Shown here: in pieces, positions 5,835 through 6,542 of the stretch
Position numbering within the stretch: position 1 is the stretch's first letter
How the letters are laid out: the number at the start of each line of letters is the position of its first letter
Assembly (NCBI GenBank): GCA_947564765.1
Contig: CANODN010000122.1
Coordinates: forward strand, 1-6,542
Direction of reading: 5' to 3'
Source: an uncultured Roseburia sp.
Lineage (GTDB): Bacteria; Bacillota; Clostridia; Lachnospirales; Lachnospiraceae
DNA length: 6,542 nucleotides
Translations under genes and position numbers: made by a program
Notes under the pieces: model-generated
Database searches by the model: none
Told to the model about the DNA's origin: nothing
Seen by the model: the letters and a program-made list of their open reading frames with translations, nothing else

Positions 5835-5918
5835 GTGAAAAAGAAATTCAGAAAGGAAAAGAGGAAAAACAAAAAAGATCCTTGGAGAGGGATAGCAAAA
5901 ACTACTACTAAAAATTGA
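5835..5918 (+). CDS. Possible 27-residue highly basic leader ORF
   Basis: A GTG-started frame of 27 codons ends at TGA (5916-5918), 16 bases before the secreted-protein start. The product would hold 10 Lys and 3 Arg. An excellent AGGAGG (5828-5833) precedes it, but only one base separates this from the GTG, which is too close for normal initiation. Its start overlaps the stop of a preceding 10-codon frame. The A-rich DNA would give a Lys-rich translation by chance, so expression is doubtful and no function is proposed. Confidence 0.18.
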   Translation: MKKKFRKEKRKNKKDPWRGIAKTTTKN

Positions 5919-5934
5919 GAAAGGTACAAAATTT

Positions 5935-6510
5935 ATGAAGTGGAAAAAATTAGTATCAGGCGTGCTGGCGGCTTCTATGGTATTGACGTCCGCTGCCTGG
6001 ATGCCACAGCAGGTTTCGGCTGCAAGTGAAGAGCCGATTAAGGTAAGTGAAATCCATTATACGGCACCGGCGGTTGGCGGAAAGCCGCAGCAGGTCAGGG
6101 CAGTTATTGATAAGTCACTGCCGGAAATTACAGATCGTGCCGTTACGGCTCCGGCCCCGTTAGAAGTCGTAAACAGTTCGGAGAAAACGATAACACAAAC
6201 AACAGAGGAAACCGGAGCGAGACAGATCGTATACGGTTTTCATCAGCAGTTAAAGTCCAATGCTGAAAAGTTTAACGCCAAAGGCCATACACAGATTCTG
6301 TTGTCCTTCCGGCTGTTTTTAAAAGCATTTCCGACATCTGGAAATGTATCTCTGATTTCCAAGGGAGATCAGTACGGCGTTCAGCTGACATCAAACGGAC
6401 TGAGACTGTTTTTGACGAACCAGCAGGGCTCTTCGGTGTCACAGGAGTACGCTAGTTGTTTTGAAAATGGACTGAATCGGTGGTATGATCCCGTCTTTGA
6501 CAGTTTATAA
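5935..6510 (+). CDS. Secreted protein, apparently truncated in a LamG-like domain
   Basis: The 191-residue product begins with a clear Sec signal peptide: MKWKK, a hydrophobic core at 6-22, and a probable cleavage after VSA at 27-29. Residues 30-115 form a linker with no recognised domain. Residues 120-165 resemble the first strands of a concanavalin/LamG-type sandwich: ILLSFRLFLKAF, LISKGDQYGVQL and GLRLFL. The frame then ends at TAA, shortly after RWYD (182-185), where LamG-like domains usually have a W-H-x motif and several more strands. All three forward frames contain stops between 6485 and 6526, so the domain is not continued by a simple frameshift here. GAAAGG (5919-5924) lies 10 bases from the ATG. 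Such N-termini are common on large clostridial glycoside hydrolases or adhesins, so this may be the remnant of one, or a small secreted protein in its own right. There is no LPXTG or other anchor. Confidence 0.7.
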   Translation: MKWKKLVSGVLAASMVLTSAAWMPQQVSAASEEPIKVSEIHYTAPAVGGKPQQVRAVIDKSLPEITDRAVTAPAPLEVVNSSEKTITQTTEETGARQIVYGFHQQLKSNAEKFNAKGHTQILLSFRLFLKAFPTSGNVSLISKGDQYGVQLTSNGLRLFLTNQQGSSVSQEYASCFENGLNRWYDPVFDSL

Positions 6511-6542
6511 AGAATAAAATTGCTGTAAATTCAGTAAATATG

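Larger units (their letters stand above)
5688..5934 (+). other. Long purine-rich 5' leader with nested mini-ORFs
   Basis: The predicted leader is about 247 nt and becomes strongly purine-rich from about 5755. It holds a duplicated segment (5709-5755) and several short reading frames. These are ATG 5707-5727 (6 codons), ATG 5753-5809 (18 codons), TTG 5806-5838 (10 codons) and GTG 5835-5918 (27 codons). The last three are joined by stop/start overlaps of the NTGA type. No riboswitch class is recognised, and no terminator hairpin with a T-run is seen before the main gene. Long leaders can set mRNA stability or translation of abundant surface proteins; a regulatory role here is inference. Confidence 0.5.

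Noticed and set aside
5688..5934. Riboswitch (for example cyclic-di-GMP or guanidine type) in the long leader
   Set aside because: None of the conserved core motifs known to me are present and there is no expression-platform terminator; the leader is mostly unstructured purine-rich sequence.
1..6542. CRISPR array, insertion sequence, tRNA or rRNA
   Set aside because: No regularly spaced repeats, transposase sequence, terminal inverted repeats or cloverleaf-like segments were seen on either strand.

Overview
The window looks like chromosomal DNA of an anaerobic, endospore-forming Firmicute, most likely class Clostridia and probably family Lachnospiraceae. The reasons are moderate-to-low GC, strong GGAGG-type ribosome binding sites, consensus sigma-A-like promoters, an adjacent spoVAD-spoVAE pair with a sigma-G-like promoter, and clostridial-style protein sequences. 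The family-level placement is inferred from protein style only.

Layout from left to right. Positions 1-258 hold a possible divergent minus-strand promoter, an inverted repeat and the ilvE promoter. The + strand then carries ilvE (branched-chain aminotransferase, 259-1326) with a strong terminator. Next come spoVAD and spoVAE (1464-2854), which share a sigma-G-type promoter and are separated by 2 bases. A small, very acidic lipoprotein (2967-3350) follows and ends in a 19-bp hairpin terminator. A small membrane PAP2-family phosphatase (3451-3945) comes next. A bidirectional terminator separates it from the convergent minus-strand guaB (IMP dehydrogenase, 4047-5507). guaB has a near-consensus promoter that diverges from a second strong promoter. 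That promoter drives a leader of about 250 nt and a secreted protein (5935-6510) that appears to be cut short inside a LamG-like domain.

Functionally this is mostly housekeeping: branched-chain amino acid metabolism and guanine nucleotide synthesis, with a forespore module for dipicolinic acid (DPA) uptake inserted between them. spoVAC, usually the gene just before spoVAD, is absent here because spoVAD is preceded directly by the ilvE terminator. The acidic lipoprotein could be read through from spoVAE, as I see no terminator between them, but any link to spores is inference.

The least ordinary parts are the heptad-patterned acidic lipoprotein, the leader at 5688-5934 with its duplicated segment and chain of overlapping mini-ORFs, and the truncated surface protein at the right edge. 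I found no clear evidence of a wholly new multi-gene system, CRISPR array, insertion sequence or RNA gene.
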